From NCBI RefSeq assembly GCF_000328685.1, contig NC_019974.1, positions 2,967,001 to 3,031,000 on the forward strand: a stretch of 64,000 nt of DNA, read 5' to 3'. Numbering within the stretch: the first letter of the stretch is position 1; each line of letters opens with the position of its first letter. Below are positions 35,765-45,117 of this stretch, piece by piece. The translations under genes and the position numbers were made by a program. This DNA comes from Natronococcus occultus SP4. GTDB lineage: Archaea; Halobacteriota; Halobacteria; Halobacteriales; Natrialbaceae. The notes beneath the pieces are model-generated. The model searched no databases, was not told the origin of the DNA, and saw only the letters and a list, made by a program, of their open reading frames with translations.

Positions 35765-36494
35765 ATCCCACCCCAGCACCCACGCTCGAGCGAGCACACA
35801 CCTGCTCTCACCGACCCACCATCGCGACACGGCCGCCGCGTTCGCAGGGACGAGTAGCTGTGGGTGCGTCCTCGATCGGTCGTCGTCGGTCACCGCTCGA
35901 GACCCACTCTGTAGTTCCGGCCGAGGACACCAGTTGTCACTGGATACCCTGCAACAGTCGATTCCGACGAACCGCAGTTCCGAAAGAGATCGCCAGCTAC
36001 AGATCCAGGACTGCCTCTTCCATTCGGTGTGCCTCGTGTCGAACCTCGACGCCGTCCTCGAGCCGCACCCAGCTATCGCCACCACGCTCACTGTCGTCGA
36101 GCTCCGCGGTGGCAAACTCCTGCCAGCGACCCGCATCATGGACCTCCCGAACAGCCCGAAGAACCTGTCCACCCTCCAAGCGAGCCTCGAGGACGAGTAC
36201 TCTCGCTCGAGATCGGCTGAACGAACCTCGCCCTCGCACACCAAGCACCGCCTCAGCAAACCGCTCGCAGGCGTGGGACTGCGTGGACAGCACGCGACGC
36301 TGCCCGCTCGAGGGTCGCCTCGCGGTGGAGATCGATCGTCTATCGCGCGTGCTGAGACAGGGTTCCCAGCTCGACCGACAGCAGGGTCGTCCAGCACGTG
36401 GAACTAGACGGCTCGGTCCGTCGAGTTTCGAGCGACGTGACCCGGTCCACGAAGCACCGACAGACCTACGGACGTGTGTGCACAATGTGTGCGT
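35765..36494. other. Stretch with gene debris
   Basis: No intact gene is seen. Minus-strand sequence around 36200-36245 reads CEGEVRSADLERE, which resembles LEGELSSDDLERS at the end of the PhiH1-type regulator at 34087, and looks like the tail of a second, broken copy. The neighbouring minus-strand fragment at 35997-36180 has good codon bias. The rest is featureless. Confidence 0.4.
35997..36180 (-). pseudogene. Fragment of an unknown acidic protein
   Basis: Over this stretch the minus strand encodes VLRAVREVHDAGRWQEFAT followed by an Asp/Glu-rich run ending VRHEAHRMEEAVLDL and a stop. Third positions are mostly G or C and the translation is acidic, unlike the shadow frames nearby. No start codon or upstream domain fits in the same frame, so it is read as the 3' remnant of a gene. 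The family is unknown. Confidence 0.35.
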
Positions 36495-36806
36495 ATGAGT
36501 TCGAGCACCCGCGTGCATTTCCGTGCGCCCGAACGCCTGATCGAACAGGCCGATGCGCTCGCGATCGCGGAGGGAAAGAATCGGACCGACGTGCTCGTCG
36601 AGGCGCTTCGTGAGTATCTTGCAAACGCGAGCGACGAAGAACGGGTCCAGCAGGCGATCGCAAACGCATACTACGAAGGGCAACTCGAGTTCGACCAGGT
36701 GAAAGCGATCGTTGGCGTCGAAGCCGCCCAGAACTTCCGGGTGCTCAAACGCCAGCTGACGGATGACAGCATTAGCAACGACCTCGCAGCCGCGCGTGAC
36801 GAATGA
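36495..36806 (+). CDS. Ribbon-helix-helix antitoxin
   Basis: The 103-residue protein has an RHH DNA-binding domain at 4-45 (STRVHFRAPERLIEQADALA, then NRTDVLVEALREYL). A C-terminal extension of about 55 residues includes EGQLEFDQVKAIVGVEAAQN, which should bind and block the toxin. Its last codons overlap the next start in ATGA, so the genes are translationally coupled. It probably represses its own operon. The start at 36495 is used because the upstream frame (to 36474) adds only cysteine-containing sequence with no domain. Confidence 0.85.
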   Translation: MSSSTRVHFRAPERLIEQADALAIAEGKNRTDVLVEALREYLANASDEERVQQAIANAYYEGQLEFDQVKAIVGVEAAQNFRVLKRQLTDDSISNDLAAARDE

Positions 36807-37306
36807 GGCTCGTCGCGGACACGTCTGCGCTCGTAAGCCTGGCGAGTACCGCCGAGTCACGGCGGGTTACACTGCCGCTGCTTCTGGACGGCTACGACGT
36901 GGCCGTCCCCGAACAGGTGGTCGATGAACTCGAGCAACTCGCGGAGTACGATGATGAAGATGGCACAGCCGCACGGACGCTGCTCGATGCGCGAGACCGG
37001 CTGACGGTTCGGGCTGTCGACCTCGATCCCGACGTTCCGCTCGACGACGGGGAGAACGCGGCGGTACAGCTGGCTGACCGGCTCGAGGCGCCGTTTTTCT
37101 ACTGTGACGAGTACAACCAACTCGCGCTCATCCACGCGTCGCTCGCCGACGCTCAACTCGTCACGACGCCCCGCCTGCTGAAGGCGTTCGTCGTCCACGA
37201 GGACCTGTCGAAAGCGACCGCAAAGGCAGTTCTCGAGGCGATCGCAGATCGCCGAAGCTGGGACGGCAACGCGTACGTCTATCAGGCAACCCGACTGTTC
37301 GACTGA
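36803..37306 (+). CDS. PIN-domain toxin (VapC-like)
   Basis: The 167-residue protein has the PIN active-site acids: D6 in RLVADTSAL, E84 in DDGENAAVQLA, and D102 in FYCDEYNQLAL. PIN toxins are metal-dependent RNases that often cut tRNA or rRNA. It overlaps the antitoxin gene by four bases. It is longer than classic VapC (about 130 residues), with an extra C-terminal helix region (LSKATAKAVLEAI). The pair lies in a region of gene debris, which suits a mobile or addiction module. Confidence 0.85.
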   Translation: MRLVADTSALVSLASTAESRRVTLPLLLDGYDVAVPEQVVDELEQLAEYDDEDGTAARTLLDARDRLTVRAVDLDPDVPLDDGENAAVQLADRLEAPFFYCDEYNQLALIHASLADAQLVTTPRLLKAFVVHEDLSKATAKAVLEAIADRRSWDGNAYVYQATRLFD

Positions 37307-37823
37307 CTGCGTCGGCGAGGGCGACGCGTGTCGTCACGAGACGCGACACGGACCGCTGGATGCGTCGGCCGCGACGAGTTCGGACTCGGTGTCGCTGAGC
37401 GCAGGGGCCACCGTACCCGCCGCGAATTCATCGGAGACGACCTGCGGAGTAACGCTGTGAGACCACGTTCTCGGATCGCCTTGCACGCCCTGTACAATGG
37501 CTGCCGACCCCTGGATAGTTCCGCTCAGCTTGCGTTTCTCCTCTCCTCCGGCGAGAAGAAGACAGCCTCGTCGCTCATTGTGCCCTCGACGCGGCTGCCC
37601 AGCCGGAGATCGACCTCGAGCAACTCCCTGCTCATCAGCCAGACCGAGCGGTTGATCCCGCGGGCCAGCTTTCCCTCGTCTCCCACTACTCGGGGTCGTC
37701 CTCGAGAGCGGGGAGTCGATGCGGGTCTTGAGTCTCCAATGGTATCAAAAACCGCGCCCAAGCGGTCTGACGATCTCGTCGGACTGGAAAAATGTCAATT
37801 GATCGAGTGCAACGACAGCTCGG
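37307..37823. other. Stretch without an intact gene
   Basis: The minus strand between about 37520 and 37690 encodes GDEGKLARGINRSVWLMSRE followed by LLEVDLRLGSRVEG, with an acidic, protein-like composition. It has no good start or upstream domain and may be a remnant. Nothing else is supported. Confidence 0.35.
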
Positions 37824-38624
37824 TCACGGACGCTCCGGGAGCGGCTCGGCTTCCTGCCAGTACGCCGTAAACTCGTCCGTCAACTCGTCGACGAGGACGT
37901 CCTCGGTGACGTGGATCGTCCCGAGGGGTCGTGAGCGGGCGAACGGATCGGTCACGTACAGGTACAGGTCGCGCCCGTCGATCAGATCGAAGTTTGCCGT
38001 GACGGACGGATGGAGCCGCGTTTCGACCGACTGGCCGGTGGCGCGCAACGATTGCAGTAGCTGGTCTCCCCCGTTGGACACCTGCTCGGATAAAAGAATG
38101 CGAACGCGAATCGAGCCGTTCGCTACCGACTCCAGCCAGCGTTCGAGGGGTTCGAGAACGGCGAGAAACTGGTGGACGATGACCGAATCGCCGACGATCA
38201 ACACCTCGTCGGTGGCGTCCGAAAAGCGCTCGATTTGCGCGGTGACGAACTCGATTTCGGAGTCGTGTGACCTGGTCTCCCAGAACCGTCCGTCCGTCGG
38301 TGGCTGACTGCCGAGCTGTGACCGAAGCTCCGCTGCGACGTTCTCGTAGCGAGTTCGTTCGGCCTCGAGGTCCCGTTTCCGGTCACGGAGCAGCCGATCG
38401 ATCGCCATCTCGGCGTCGATCGGCGAGTAGACTCGCGGATGGCTTTCCGGATTGCAGTGGACGAGATCGCGCGATTCGAGCCCGTTGAGCACGTCGTAGA
38501 TCCGTCCCATCGGGACGTCGCTTTCCGCGGACAGCTCTTCGGCAGTCGCTGTTCTCTCGGTGAGCAGCGCTCGATAGACCCGTTCCTCGTAGCTCGACAG
38601 CCCGAGATCCCGAAACGACACCAT
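37824..38624 (-). CDS. TrmB-family transcriptional regulator
   Basis: The 266-residue protein has an N-terminal winged helix typical of TrmB: GLSSYEERVYRALL (8-21), TAEELSAESDVPMGRIYDVL (27-46) and GLESRDLVHCNPESHPRVYS. A helical linker (75-110) leads to an effector domain with EVLIVGDSVIVHQFL. It lacks the long sugar-binding domain of classic TrmB, as in the shorter regulators common in haloarchaea. The ATG at 38624 is preferred over 38648. It is divergent from the membrane protein gene at 38795 and may control it; the ligand is unknown. Confidence 0.85.
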   Translation of the reverse strand: MVSFRDLGLSSYEERVYRALLTERTATAEELSAESDVPMGRIYDVLNGLESRDLVHCNPESHPRVYSPIDAEMAIDRLLRDRKRDLEAERTRYENVAAELRSQLGSQPPTDGRFWETRSHDSEIEFVTAQIERFSDATDEVLIVGDSVIVHQFLAVLEPLERWLESVANGSIRVRILLSEQVSNGGDQLLQSLRATGQSVETRLHPSVTANFDLIDGRDLYLYVTDPFARSRPLGTIHVTEDVLVDELTDEFTAYWQEAEPLPERP

Positions 38625-38794
38625 ACTGAACGAACGGGAGCGAGCCAAATAAATGACGGCACCGTTTCACCCGCTGTCTCGTAGGAACACAACAGCGGAG
38701 ACTCTAACCCGGCAGAGCAGATTCCTCCCGGCCAGATACCAAACACACCAAGCTATATTCGTATATAAACATACACAAAGTTGTAGTATATTTG

Positions 38795-39439
38795 ATGGTT
38801 GTCATATGCGCCGCGAGCGTATCGGTCGATATGATCCGAGAACAGCTCACCGAACTCTGGCGTCGGTTCGGCACGACACACCCGTTACCGTGGGGGCTCG
38901 CGATCGGAATCGGCGTCCTCGTCGCGCTTGCTGTTACAAGCGCTGACCCGTTCGCTGCGCTCGACTCCGAGACCGTACGCGAGCTCGTTCGTCACGCCGA
39001 CGGGAGCGTCCAGTACGTCCTGATCTTCCTCCTGGCAGCGGTGCCGATACTCGAAATCCTCGTCGTGGTTCCGGTTGGAATCGGACTCGGGCTGGATCCG
39101 CTCGCAGTAGCGGTATTCGCCTTTTTCGGGAACGTGTTGCCGATCTACGGGATTATCGTGCTCTACGAACGGCTGCAAACGTGGTGGGAAGGCCGGACTG
39201 ACTCGAGCGGGACTCCCTCGAAGCGAAGGGCACTGGCGTTGTGGAATCGCTACGGACTGCCCGGGCTTGCGCTCGTCTCGCCGGTCGCGACCGGCGTCCA
39301 TCTGGCTGCGGCTATCGCTCTCGCCGTCGGATCGCGGAAACGCTCCGTCGCAGTGTGGATGACTGCGTCCATCGCGCTGTGGACGATCCTGTTCACGGCG
39401 GGTACATACTACGGAATCGGGTATCTCACGGGACTCTGA
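38795..39439 (+). CDS. Small multidrug export protein family (PF06695-like) membrane protein
   Basis: The 214-residue protein has four to five membrane segments with the family pattern VPILEILVVVPVGIGLGLDP, FFGNVLPIYGIIVLYE and a late ALVSPVATGVHLAAAIAL block. The name of the family is historical; transport activity is not proven. A TATA-like tatataaac at 38762-38770 lies about 28 bases before the ATG at 38795, which favours that leaderless start; the ATG at 38831 (MIREQLTEL) is the alternative. It is divergent from the TrmB regulator. Confidence 0.78.
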   Translation: MVVICAASVSVDMIREQLTELWRRFGTTHPLPWGLAIGIGVLVALAVTSADPFAALDSETVRELVRHADGSVQYVLIFLLAAVPILEILVVVPVGIGLGLDPLAVAVFAFFGNVLPIYGIIVLYERLQTWWEGRTDSSGTPSKRRALALWNRYGLPGLALVSPVATGVHLAAAIALAVGSRKRSVAVWMTASIALWTILFTAGTYYGIGYLTGL

Positions 39440-39516
39440 TTTTCACACGCCACCGCTCCCGAAAAGCGACGTGCCAGCCTGCAGCCGACAGTGCAACTGT
39501 CGCTTTGCCAACTACG

Positions 39517-42012
39517 TTACCTGTGATCGGGCCCTGGAGGGAGCGTAACCGAGAACGTCGATCCCTCGCCGGGTTCGGAGTCGACCCAGATCTCGCCGTC
39601 GTGGCGCTCGATGATTTGCCGACAGAGCGCTAATCCGATCCCCGTTCCCTCGGACTCGTCGCGGCTATGGAGGCGCTGGAACACCCCGAAGACGGAGTCG
39701 GCCTCGTCGGGATCGATGCCGATCCCCTCGTCGTGAACCGAAACGCGCCACATCGACCCGTCCCGCTCCGCCGAGACGGCAATCCGTGGTGGTTCGTCGC
39801 CGCTGTACTCGATCGCGTTCGTCACCAGGTTCTGGAACACCTGCCGGAGCTGTTCCCTGTCACCGCGAACCCGCGGGAGGGAGGCCGACTCGATCCGTGC
39901 GTCGGAGCTCTCGATCCGGATCTGGAGGTCGGTACACACCTCGTCGAACACTGCGTCTAACTCGACGGGTTCGAACGGATCGCCTTGCGTTTCGACGCGG
40001 GCGTACGCGAGCAGCCCGTCGATCATCTCGCGCATCCGCTCGGCGCCGTCGACCGCGTACGCGATGAACTCGCCGGCGTCCTCGTCGAGCTCGTCGCCGT
40101 AGCGCCGCTCGAGCAACTGGAGGTAGCTCGTGACCATCCGCAGGGGCTCCTGGAGGTCGTGGCTGGCGGCGTACGCGAACTGCTCCAGCCGTTCGTTCGA
40201 CTCCTCGAGTTTCCGTTTGTACTCGTTTCGCTCGGTGATGTCGACTGCGACGAGCATCCCCGCGAACACGTCGCCGTCGTCGTCTCTGACGGGAACGATG
40301 TGTACGTTCCAGGTGCGATCGAGAAACGAGACGTCCGTCTCGGTCGACTCCCCCTCGAAGACGGCTCGGAACGCCGGTTCGAGGTCGGCAACGAGCTCGT
40401 CGGGGTAGAGGTCGTGGATCGTCGTCCCCTCGAGTTCGTCGACGGGCAGGTCGATCTCCTCGAGGACTCGCCCGTCGGCGAACGTATACCGAAGCTCGTC
40501 GGTGAACATCGTGATCGCCCCGTTCGGGAAGCTCTCGACCAGCGTCCGGTAGCGCTGCTCGCTCTTTTCGAGCCTGCGCTGGTACGTCTTTCGCTCGGTG
40601 ACGTCCCGGAGCACGCCGATCCGCTGCCCACTACCGTTTTCGTCCAGAATGACGAATCGGTTCTCGACTGCCCGGGTTTCGCCCGGGCCGGCGTTGATCG
40701 TCTCCTCGAACGTCGGGGGGACGTCCTCGGACCGCCCGCTCCACTGTTCGGACTCGATCGACGCGAACTTCTCGCCGAACACCGTCGTGGCATGTTGGCC
40801 CCGCAGCTCCGCTCGGGAAAACGGGGTGAGATCGGCGAACGAATCGTTGACGAGTTCGAACCGTCGCTCCTCGTCGAGGACGTAGATACCATCGTGGGCC
40901 GTTTCGACGGCCGTCTCGTATCGTTCGAGCTCCCGTTCTCGCTCGAACCGGTCGGTGATGTTCTCGATGGAGAACACGACGCTGTCGATCTTCCCGCGGT
41001 CGTCGTGGGTCGGCGCTCCGTTGACGGAGATCCAGACGCGCTCCCCGTCGGGGCGTAACACGCCGCTGACCTGATCGAACAGCGGGTCTCCGGACGCTAC
41101 GATACGCGGAAAGGGCAACTCCTCCCGAGAAAGCGGTTCGCCGTCGACGTTAACCTCGTCCCACTCGGGACTGTCGAAACTGAGCTCGTTGATCCGTTCT
41201 TCGCTCCGACCGAAGATGTCCTCGGCGCGGTCGTTGGCGAACTGCATCTCGCCGTCGCTGTCGACGATCGTGATGCCGACCGGGCTCGTTTCGACGATCG
41301 TTTCGTACCGGGCCAACTCTCGCTCGCGTCGCTTCCGTCCGGTGATGTCTCGAGACAGGATGGACAGCCCCGATTCTGAGGGATAGATGACGTTCTGGAA
41401 CCACCTGTCCGACGGTGGATAGGAGTCTTCGAAGATCACGGAGGTTTGTGTTTCGAGAGCCTCATACAGTGCGTTCTCGAACGTCTCCGTGAGATTCTGA
41501 TCGCGAATATCCGCACCGATCGCGGTTTCATCCAGTCCCAGCAGGTCCGTTGCGTGATCGTTCAGATAGCGAAAGCGGAGTTCGTCGTCGAGGGCGCAGA
41601 AGCTGTCCGAGATTCGGTCGAAGACCTCGCCGAGGTCGCTATCTCCAGTCTCCCTTCCCCGCCCCGTCGTGGACGCGTCGCCGTTCGTGGATGGCTGCCA
41701 CCACACCCGTCCGTTACCCCCGACCTTCTTGGTTTCGAGCCGGTCGTGATCGACGAGCCGTTCGAGGCGCTCGTAGGTACTCCGGCGGCCGAGGTCGAGT
41801 TGGTCGGCTACCTCGGTTGTCGTCATGGGTGCCCCTCCCGCGCCGAAGAGAGCAAGGGTCTCCCGAAGTGTGTCCGTCAGCTGTGAACTGGTCACTACCG
41901 CAGTTACTGAGGATACTGACCGATAAACCCTCCGCTGTTGGAGGCCGACTTCGTGCAAGATCTCCACAGTGACGTCCTCCGCAGAGCGGCTCTCGGTCTG
42001 TATCACAGTCAC
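39517..42012 (-). CDS. PAS-rich sensor histidine kinase with N-terminal HTH
   Basis: The 831-residue soluble protein starts with a region containing a winged helix (62-106, MTTTEVADQLDLGRRSTYER and KVGGNGRVWW). Four PAS-like domains follow at about 128-225, 236-355, 365-475 and 487-595. The HisKA domain has the phospho-acceptor His618 in YAASHDLQEPLRMV. The ATPase domain shows NLVTNAIEYS (728-737), DEGIGID (761-767) and GTGIGLALC (789-797). There is no membrane segment, so it senses an internal signal such as redox or light through bound cofactors. No response regulator gene is adjacent. An HTH fused to the N-terminus is a haloarchaeal habit. Confidence 0.9.
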   Translation of the reverse strand: MTVIQTESRSAEDVTVEILHEVGLQQRRVYRSVSSVTAVVTSSQLTDTLRETLALFGAGGAPMTTTEVADQLDLGRRSTYERLERLVDHDRLETKKVGGNGRVWWQPSTNGDASTTGRGRETGDSDLGEVFDRISDSFCALDDELRFRYLNDHATDLLGLDETAIGADIRDQNLTETFENALYEALETQTSVIFEDSYPPSDRWFQNVIYPSESGLSILSRDITGRKRRERELARYETIVETSPVGITIVDSDGEMQFANDRAEDIFGRSEERINELSFDSPEWDEVNVDGEPLSREELPFPRIVASGDPLFDQVSGVLRPDGERVWISVNGAPTHDDRGKIDSVVFSIENITDRFERERELERYETAVETAHDGIYVLDEERRFELVNDSFADLTPFSRAELRGQHATTVFGEKFASIESEQWSGRSEDVPPTFEETINAGPGETRAVENRFVILDENGSGQRIGVLRDVTERKTYQRRLEKSEQRYRTLVESFPNGAITMFTDELRYTFADGRVLEEIDLPVDELEGTTIHDLYPDELVADLEPAFRAVFEGESTETDVSFLDRTWNVHIVPVRDDDGDVFAGMLVAVDITERNEYKRKLEESNERLEQFAYAASHDLQEPLRMVTSYLQLLERRYGDELDEDAGEFIAYAVDGAERMREMIDGLLAYARVETQGDPFEPVELDAVFDEVCTDLQIRIESSDARIESASLPRVRGDREQLRQVFQNLVTNAIEYSGDEPPRIAVSAERDGSMWRVSVHDEGIGIDPDEADSVFGVFQRLHSRDESEGTGIGLALCRQIIERHDGEIWVDSEPGEGSTFSVTLPPGPDHR

Positions 42013-42173
42013 ACCGTGTCTCTGACGGGATTCTCTGCCCCGCTCTAGTAGCTACTGGAAGCGACAGCGGTGAGTGTGTCCACGAAGTGACTGCGCCGCT
42101 CGGTTCGGTTTCGGGTGCCGGTCCGGATTTCGAACTCGCGCGACGGTCGTGACCGACGTGTATATGATCGAAG

Positions 42174-42419
42174 ATGACCGCTGACGACCCACCCGAGGAC
42201 GCCATCGGGAGCGATAGCAGACCGCTCACCCCGACGTCCTCGATACCGGTTCGGAAGACACCCTCCGCTGGAACGTCGGCGAGGACGGAGGGCTGTCCGT
42301 CGAAACCGGCCACTGGCACCGGCGAGGACGTCGAACCCATCGACGTCGGTGAGACGGACCCGTTACGGCCGAGGGCGAACGCCCGGAACAGCACTCGAGT
42401 GGGACGCCGTCCTCCGTGA
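42174..42419 (+). pseudogene. Decayed small gene with two compensating frameshifts
   Basis: The ATG at 42174 opens MTADDPPEDAIG. From 42218 to about 42320 the protein-like sequence continues in another frame (HPDVLDTGSEDTLRW, then GEDGGLSVETGHW). From 42321 it returns to the first frame with GEDVEPIDVGETDPL. Each segment is acidic and GC3-rich, as real haloarchaeal proteins are, while the same stretches in the other frames are Arg/Pro/Ser-rich. The first frame stays open by chance over 81 codons. The family is not recognised. Confidence 0.4.
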
Positions 42420-42528
42420 ACGCCATAGCGGTCGCCCGGAAAGACACCCCGGAAACGCCTCCAGAGACGGTGCGCAACTGCGTTCCTCCCACAGCGTTAT
42501 CAAAACGGATCCTGAACTAGAGTGAGCC

Positions 42529-43872
42529 ATGGCAACAACGAACACAGAAGTTGGCCAGTGGATTGACGATCACGAAACGGAGATGATCGAGTTCCTCGAG
42601 GAGTACATTCGGTACCGGTCGCCGACGGAGGAGGAAGCAGCGGTACAGCGGGAGTTCATCGAGCCGTTCTTCAGAGACGAGATGGCGTGGGATTCCGTCG
42701 ACGTCGTGGACGTTTCGGAGGACGGGGACCGGCCCAACATCAACGCTCGGCTCATCGGTGACGGCGAAGGAGAGACGCTCCTGTTCAACGGCCACTCCGA
42801 TGTCGTTGACGTCTCCGAGGCGGCCGAGGAGGCGTGGACGACCGATCCCTGGGATCCCGTGATCGAGGACGGGCGACTCTACGGTCGGGGAGCGAACGAT
42901 ATGAAGGGGCCAAACACGGCGATGATCTGGGCAGCGAACGCCGTCATGGAAGCCGACGTCGAACTCGGCGGCGACCTGCTGATGAGTATCGTCGTCGGCG
43001 AGGAGTTGGCCCAGCAGGAGTACGGCTCGATCGCCGCCACCGAGGCGTTTCTCGAGGACGGAATCGAGATCCCGATCTGTCTCAACACGGAGCCGACGAA
43101 CAACGAAATTCATACGAAAAGCGCCGCGACGTTCGATTTCGAGATCACGATCCGGGGGAAAGACGTTCACACTTCACAGCGCAACCTCACTCAGTATCCA
43201 CAGCGCCACGACATTCCGATCGGAGACGAGGTCGGCGTCGACGCCGGGCTGATCATGGCCGAGCTCCTGCAGGAGTTTGCCGAACTCGAACACCAGTGGA
43301 ACATGCGCTACCGTGACGAAATCTACGGCGGTGGCGGGACGCCGGCGCCCGACAGCCAGGGTGTCGGGCCGATCGGAATCAACTGTACCGTCCTCGAGGC
43401 CGGCGACTACATCGCGTCCATCCCGGGGCAGGCGACGATCGAGGGCCACGTCTTCTACCCACCGTTCGTCGACGACGAGGAGCTCTGGGGCGAGATGCAG
43501 GACGTCGTAGACTCGCTGGCGGTCACTCACGACTGGCTGGCCGAACACCCACCGGAGATGCGATGGAAAACCGTCTTCGACTGGCCCGCCTTCGAGGTCC
43601 CGATCGAGCATCCGGCCTGCCAGACGCTGGGGGCGGTCGTCGAATCAGTAACCGAGCGCCAACCCGTCTACTCGGGATTCAAGGCCGTCGCCGACAACTC
43701 CTACATTCAACGCGAGTGTGGTGTCGACACGATCAGCTTCGGCCCCGGCGACCTCCTGATGGGCGCTCACGGTCCCGACGAGTATCTGCCACTCGAGCAG
43801 TTCGTGGCCGCAACGAAGGTGTATGCCGAGATGATCTGTGCGTGGTGTGGCGGCGACCGACACAACGAGTAG
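42529..43872 (+). CDS. M20-family metallopeptidase / ArgE-DapE-like deacylase
   Basis: The 447-residue enzyme carries the M20 di-zinc site: LLFNGHSDVV (H89, D91), YGRGANDMKG (D124) and VVGEELAQQE (E158-E159, of which the first is the catalytic base). A dimerisation domain (about 195-320) and a late His in LLMGAHGPDEYLP complete the family pattern. Members cleave N-acyl amino acids, succinyl-diaminopimelate or dipeptides; the substrate here is unclear since no arginine or lysine genes are nearby. A long insert near HSDVV (VSEAAEEAWTTDPWDPVIED) is usual in ArgE-like enzymes. It appears monocistronic. Confidence 0.9.
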   Translation: MATTNTEVGQWIDDHETEMIEFLEEYIRYRSPTEEEAAVQREFIEPFFRDEMAWDSVDVVDVSEDGDRPNINARLIGDGEGETLLFNGHSDVVDVSEAAEEAWTTDPWDPVIEDGRLYGRGANDMKGPNTAMIWAANAVMEADVELGGDLLMSIVVGEELAQQEYGSIAATEAFLEDGIEIPICLNTEPTNNEIHTKSAATFDFEITIRGKDVHTSQRNLTQYPQRHDIPIGDEVGVDAGLIMAELLQEFAELEHQWNMRYRDEIYGGGGTPAPDSQGVGPIGINCTVLEAGDYIASIPGQATIEGHVFYPPFVDDEELWGEMQDVVDSLAVTHDWLAEHPPEMRWKTVFDWPAFEVPIEHPACQTLGAVVESVTERQPVYSGFKAVADNSYIQRECGVDTISFGPGDLLMGAHGPDEYLPLEQFVAATKVYAEMICAWCGGDRHNE

Positions 43873-43998
43873 CCGACGGTCGATGCCGCCCGACTGCTGG
43901 GGCGGGTGTCGGCGCCTGTAGTCGCGCTGTCGGATGCACCGCTGGTCCCGAGCGACTCCAGGCGATCCGACGCTGCATGCCGACCCACCGCTCCGTTC

Positions 43999-44763
43999 TC
44001 ACTTCGTTGCGCGAAAGAACAGCGCCGCGCCGTAGCGTTCGAACTGGACCGTCCGAAACCCCGTCTCCAGCAGGAGCTCGCGAAGCTCCTCGTGGTCGAA
44101 CACGTGGGCGCCGATCGTCTCCGCCAGCCCGTACTGCGCGGCCGGCAGGGCCAGCAGCGAATCCGCGCTGAGCGTCGTGCCGGCAAACCGCCCGTCGGGG
44201 GCCAGCACGCGGTGGATCTCCGCGACGGTCGTCGGAATATCCGCGAACAGGTGCAGCGCCCAGCCACAGGCGACGCCCTCGAACGCGCCGTCCTCGAAGC
44301 GGAGGTCCTCGGCGTCCATTTGCGCAAGGACCACGTTGTGACGCCCGTCCCGCCGGGCGCGTCGTACCATCCCCATCGAGACGTCGATGCCCCAGACGGC
44401 GGCCGCGTCGGCGGCGAGCACGCGCGTCAATCGCCCGGTGCCACAGGCTACGTCGAGGACGTCGCCCCCGGTCACGTCCAGCGCGTCGACGATCCGCGCC
44501 CGGTCATCGATGGGTGCGTGTGGACCGCCGATCACGCGGTACACGACGGGAAACCACAGCGGCGTCTCGTAGATCGACGCCAGCGCGTCGAACACCGGCG
44601 GGACGGCCGACTGCTCGACGGAGACCGGAAAGCGCGCGATCCCGTCGACGACCGGCACCGTCTCCTCACAGGCCGGACAGTGAAGCGCCTCGGCCCGGAC
44701 GGTCAGTGCTGCTTCGCAGGCGGGACAGGTGGGTGTCACGCCGGCCTGGGTCGGATCAACCAT
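43999..44763 (-). CDS. SAM-dependent methyltransferase with N-terminal zinc knuckle
   Basis: The 254-residue protein has a short zinc-ribbon-like N-terminus (C13-P-A-C16, C29-P-A-C32, followed by VPVVDGIARFPV), as in Trm112-like fusions. A class I methyltransferase follows, with DVLDVACGTGRLTRVLAAD near 102-120, GIDVSMGMVRRAR and LAPDGRFAGTTL. The UbiE/MenG-like Methyltransf_11 pattern is clear. The ligand could be a lipid, quinone or small molecule. A TATA-like element (minus-strand GTGTTTAGTACC) stands about 25-30 bases upstream of the ATG, so a leaderless message is likely. Confidence 0.88.
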   Translation of the reverse strand: MVDPTQAGVTPTCPACEAALTVRAEALHCPACEETVPVVDGIARFPVSVEQSAVPPVFDALASIYETPLWFPVVYRVIGGPHAPIDDRARIVDALDVTGGDVLDVACGTGRLTRVLAADAAAVWGIDVSMGMVRRARRDGRHNVVLAQMDAEDLRFEDGAFEGVACGWALHLFADIPTTVAEIHRVLAPDGRFAGTTLSADSLLALPAAQYGLAETIGAHVFDHEELRELLLETGFRTVQFERYGAALFFRATK

Positions 44764-45117
44764 ACCCGCTGGTACGGGAAACTGGTACTAAACACTCGAC
44801 CCAGCTCCCGTGGGCAGCCACGCTGGAACGACGAAGCGGTTGACACAACACTTTTTCTACTGTAGTGTTAACTACTGACACAGTAGCCGACGGCCGGAAA
44901 CCTGTCCGGTACTGGCGACTGAGATTCATAACCACGTCCGACCGTCGGCTACTGAATCATCTTTCCGGCTCTCGGGGCCACCGATCCAGCGACAGCCGGT
45001 GTCAAAGTGCGCTCCCGTCCGCGACACGCAACTCGCCACAGCGGAGCGCCCCGCGGGACGAGTCGTCGCGCCACGAGCTGTCGATTCCGGCTCGCCCCTC
45101 GCTCGACGCGTTGCACA
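44764..45117. other. Intergenic stretch with nested palindrome
   Basis: No gene is seen. At 44857-44886 there is an inverted repeat ctactgt ... acagtag with 7-bp arms, which contains a second one, gtagt-gtta-actac (44862-44875). It may be a terminator of the upstream gene (45118) or an operator. A poly-T run precedes it on the plus strand. Confidence 0.45.

Noticed and set aside
35375-36397. 340-codon minus-strand frame across the end of the Thr-tail gene
   Set aside because: Its C-terminal half is the antisense of the coiled-coil gene and repeat tail, giving Val/Gly/Ser repeats. Only a short piece near 36200-36245 looks like gene debris.
39985-41058. 357-codon plus-strand frame inside the histidine kinase gene
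   Set aside because: It is opposite a clear PAS/HisKA gene and has no domain of its own.
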